IMG/VR virus record: IMGVR_UViG_3300044619_001853
Location: 1 to 60,606 of that record
DNA length: 60,606 nt
Strand: one strand, 5' to 3'
Source of the DNA: a virus
A model generated the notes under the pieces. It was not told where the DNA came from and did not search any database. It was given only the letters and a program-made list of their open reading frames with translations. Below, piece by piece: positions 59,069 to 60,606 of this stretch; position 1 is the first letter of the stretch, and every line of letters begins with the position of its first letter. The translations under genes were made by a program, and so were the position numbers.

Positions 59069-59190
59069 TGTTAAAAACTAAAGGCAAGACTTCTGCTGAA
59101 ATTATCCTTCAACTATCAATAACTTTATCTTTTATGTATATTTCAAACAAACTTAGCGTAGACATTTGGCGCTCAATGACAGGACACTAA
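59059..59190 (+). CDS. Membrane peptide between transcobalamin-like and PduO genes, 43 residues
   Basis: The frame (MALMLKTKGKTSAEIILQLS...) starts inside the end of the transcobalamin-like gene and its stop overlaps the PduO start (TAATG). One hydrophobic helix (IILQLSITLSFMYISNKL) is likely membrane-spanning. The double overlap suggests a true gene. It could help present or transfer cobalamin, which is a guess. Confidence 0.55.
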   Translation: MALMLKTKGKTSAEIILQLSITLSFMYISNKLSVDIWRSMTGH

Positions 59191-59753
59191 TGGTTCACCT
59201 AACTAGAATTTACACAAAGACAGGCGACGATGGCACCACTTCTCTTGGAGACATGAGTAGAACTTCTAAAAATGACCCAAGACTTGAAGCCTTTGCAACC
59301 GTTGATGAAGCTAATTCCTACCTAGGTGTAGTGCTTTTACATGTAACTAATCCTGTTATAAAAGATTTACTAACAACAATTCAAAACAACATGTTTGATG
59401 TGGGAGCAGATCTTTGTACTCCAGTTGTCGACAATCCAAAAATAAAGCCACTCAGAGTTACACAGGAACAAATAGATTACTTAGAGCAACAGATTGATAC
59501 CTACAATTCAGAGTTAGAGCCTCTTAACTCATTTGTACTGCCATCTGGCTCTTCAGCTTCTTCGCATCTCCATGTGGCAAGGACAATAGTTCGTCGTGCA
59601 GAAAGAAGGACTTGGCATGCTATTCATAGTTTTGGAGAAGGTGTAAATCTTCTGACAGCAAAGTATTTAAATAGACTTTCAGATCTATTATTTGTTTTAG
59701 CTCGATATGAAAATAAAGAAAGCGGCGATCAGCTGTGGGTGCCTGGAAACTAA
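59190..59753 (+). CDS. PduO-type cob(I)alamin adenosyltransferase
   Basis: A protein of 187 residues (start ATG 59190). It has the family start RIYTKTGDDGTTSLGD, DEANSYLGVV, an acidic helix, and the conserved VARTIVRRAERR and KYLNRLSDLLFVLARY near the end. The enzyme transfers an adenosyl group from ATP to reduced B12, making the coenzyme that the class II reductase needs. It is translated in series with the membrane peptide. A longer upstream frame is less likely. The pairing of this gene with nrdJ in a phage is notable. Confidence 0.9.
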   Translation: MVHLTRIYTKTGDDGTTSLGDMSRTSKNDPRLEAFATVDEANSYLGVVLLHVTNPVIKDLLTTIQNNMFDVGADLCTPVVDNPKIKPLRVTQEQIDYLEQQIDTYNSELEPLNSFVLPSGSSASSHLHVARTIVRRAERRTWHAIHSFGEGVNLLTAKYLNRLSDLLFVLARYENKESGDQLWVPGN

Positions 59754-59844
59754 ATCTATTGTATTAAATAGTGTCGGCGAGGCTTGTTTAATAATCTATA
59801 CTTACGACACTAAACTTATAACATTAAATTCATAAGGGAGAATC

Positions 59845-60147
59845 GTGCCATCAGTTAGCACTTACCTAAAACCTATTCATTCCAATTGGGAGTGGCAGGA
59901 AGAAGGAGTATGTAGAAGTTTTGAGACTAATACTTTCTTTCTAGAGAATAGTCTTAGAGGAAAGAAAAAATCTCAAAAAGAAAAAATAGCCGTTTCTATA
60001 TGCAATACTTGTCCCGTGAAGATGCAGTGCCTAGAGCACGCTCTCAACACTCCAGAAATTTATGGCGTCTGGGGAGGTATGACTGAAGAACAGCGCCATC
60101 AGATTTTAAGAAAGAGAGGGATTAAGTTTGAGTACATACGAGTATAG
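59845..60147 (+). CDS. whiB: WhiB-family transcriptional regulator
   Basis: A 100-residue protein from a GTG start behind AAGGGAGAATC. The four cysteines of WhiB are present: GVCRSFE, CNTCPVKMQCLEHAL. The turn motif IYGVWGGMTEEQR and the basic C-terminus follow. WhiB proteins bind a 4Fe-4S cluster and regulate transcription with sigma factor partners. They occur only in actinobacteria and their phages, which supports the host call. It may switch host or phage genes. Confidence 0.9.
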   Translation: MPSVSTYLKPIHSNWEWQEEGVCRSFETNTFFLENSLRGKKKSQKEKIAVSICNTCPVKMQCLEHALNTPEIYGVWGGMTEEQRHQILRKRGIKFEYIRV

Positions 60148-60301
60148 ATGCGCTACCTGTAATAAATTAATGGATCTTGATTTCCCCTTTGGTCAAGCAC
60201 CTCAAACTGCCCCATGTCCTACTTGTGGCAGCGAGGCTAAGAAATTTTTCGGCAAAACATCTGTCATCTTTCGTGGTGGAGGTTGGGCTGGAAAGCGCTA
60301 G
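60128..60301 (+). CDS. FmdB-like zinc-ribbon protein, 57 residues
   Basis: A frame starting TTG at 60128, overlapping the WhiB end. The sequence STYEYRCATCNKLMDL, PCPTCGSEAKKFF and the ending FRGGGWAGKR follow the FmdB zinc-ribbon pattern (two CxxC pairs). Such proteins are often regulators. The start codon choice is by overlap and the family pattern. Confidence 0.7.
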   Translation: MSTYEYRCATCNKLMDLDFPFGQAPQTAPCPTCGSEAKKFFGKTSVIFRGGGWAGKR

Positions 60302-60335
60302 GATAATCTAGTTCATTCTCGAGAAAAGGACATAT

Positions 60336-60606
60336 ATGGACATTCAGTTAGTAATACTTGTTGTCGGAGCTATTGGTGTAGTAATTGCTTACTACGCTAT
60401 TAAGGAAGATAAACAAGATAAAGAAATTAAACGTCTTGTTGATCGCGCAATTGATCGTGACAACGACGGCTGGGTTTTAGAAGGAACTCCTTTAGCTACT
60501 TACAGAGGTTCTAAGAAAAAGGCAGTTGTAAAGAAAAAGACAGTTGCCAAAAAGAAACCAGTCAAAAAGGCAGTGGCAAAAAAGAAAGCTAGCCCTGCCA
60601 AAAAGT
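60336..60606 (+). CDS. Membrane protein with Lys/Ala-rich tail (cut by window edge)
   Basis: A frame open to the right edge. An N-terminal membrane helix (LVILVVGAIGVVIAYYA) is followed by an acidic/basic part (IKRLVDRAIDRDNDGWVL) and a histone H1-like tail rich in KKK, AK and PVKKAVAKKK. It could tether DNA to the membrane, or be a small nucleoid-like protein. The start follows GAGAAAAGGACATAT. Confidence 0.55.
   Translation, partial: MDIQLVILVVGAIGVVIAYYAIKEDKQDKEIKRLVDRAIDRDNDGWVLEGTPLATYRGSKKKAVVKKKTVAKKKPVKKAVAKKKASPAKK

Overview
The window is part of the genome of a tailed double-stranded DNA phage (Caudoviricetes, probably long-tailed) of an actinobacterium. It has a tape measure gene, tail chaperones, an HK97-type capsid and protease, a portal, lysis genes and tens of tiny overlapping genes. 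The host call rests on a WhiB-type regulator near the right end, an actinophage-style head protease, and an actinobacterial-type transcobalamin-like protein. Base composition is AT-rich apart from a GC-richer island at about 48.5-51 kb. No integrase, tRNA, CRISPR array or large terminase subunit was recognised. Both ends cut through genes, so this is a fragment.

Layout. 1-29.6 kb is a late operon on the minus strand. In transcription order it holds an HTH protein, three small genes, the portal, a 381-residue head protein, a 3527-residue polyvalent protein, two small head genes, a 1590-residue protein containing the prohead protease, the major capsid protein, a second capsid-like protein, the major tail protein, connectors, tail chaperones joined by a -1 frameshift, and the tape measure. 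29.6-30.2 kb is a divergent, iteron-bearing AT-rich control region. 30.2-35.3 kb has a few plus-strand small genes (DUF3846-like, ArdA-like) around a minus-strand lysis and small-gene block (transglycosylase, PG-binding protein, holin candidate). 35.4-42.6 kb is a long minus-strand array of small genes with a proteasome-like hydrolase. 43-46.6 kb has a VWA/MoxR ATPase pair. 46.8-54.7 kb has small genes, a GC-rich repeat island, a DNA-repair glycosylase-like gene, a small-terminase-like gene and another small-gene block. 54.7-55.2 kb is an operator-rich AT spacer. 55.9-60.6 kb is a plus-strand metabolic and regulatory operon.

How the parts may work together. Four genes with overlapping ends at 56.6-59.8 kb encode a B12-dependent class II ribonucleotide reductase, a membrane-anchored transcobalamin-like protein, a 43-residue membrane peptide and a PduO-type cob(I)alamin adenosyltransferase. 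This looks like a compact module for capturing cobalamin, activating it and using it for dNTP synthesis. In the head region, the same short motif (S-x-T-A-A/G) recurs in the portal, the 381-residue protein, the giant protein, the 236-residue protein, the protease protein and the capsid protein. I read it as a candidate prohead-protease cleavage site. If so, the giant protein, with DnaQ-like exonuclease, UvrD-like helicase and ArdC-like domains, would be packaged, processed and delivered with the DNA.

Regulation. A 13-14 bp element (TGCAGGAAAGTAGG) sits inside the spacer of many sigma70-like promoters on both strands. A second repeat family (GCCCGGAAAATAACGG-like) fills the GC-rich island. A third operator (TATGTAGNACTATA) occurs four times upstream of the right arm. 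Many small genes are coupled by GGGGTAAAAATG, where the stop codon of one gene lies inside the ribosome-binding site of the next.
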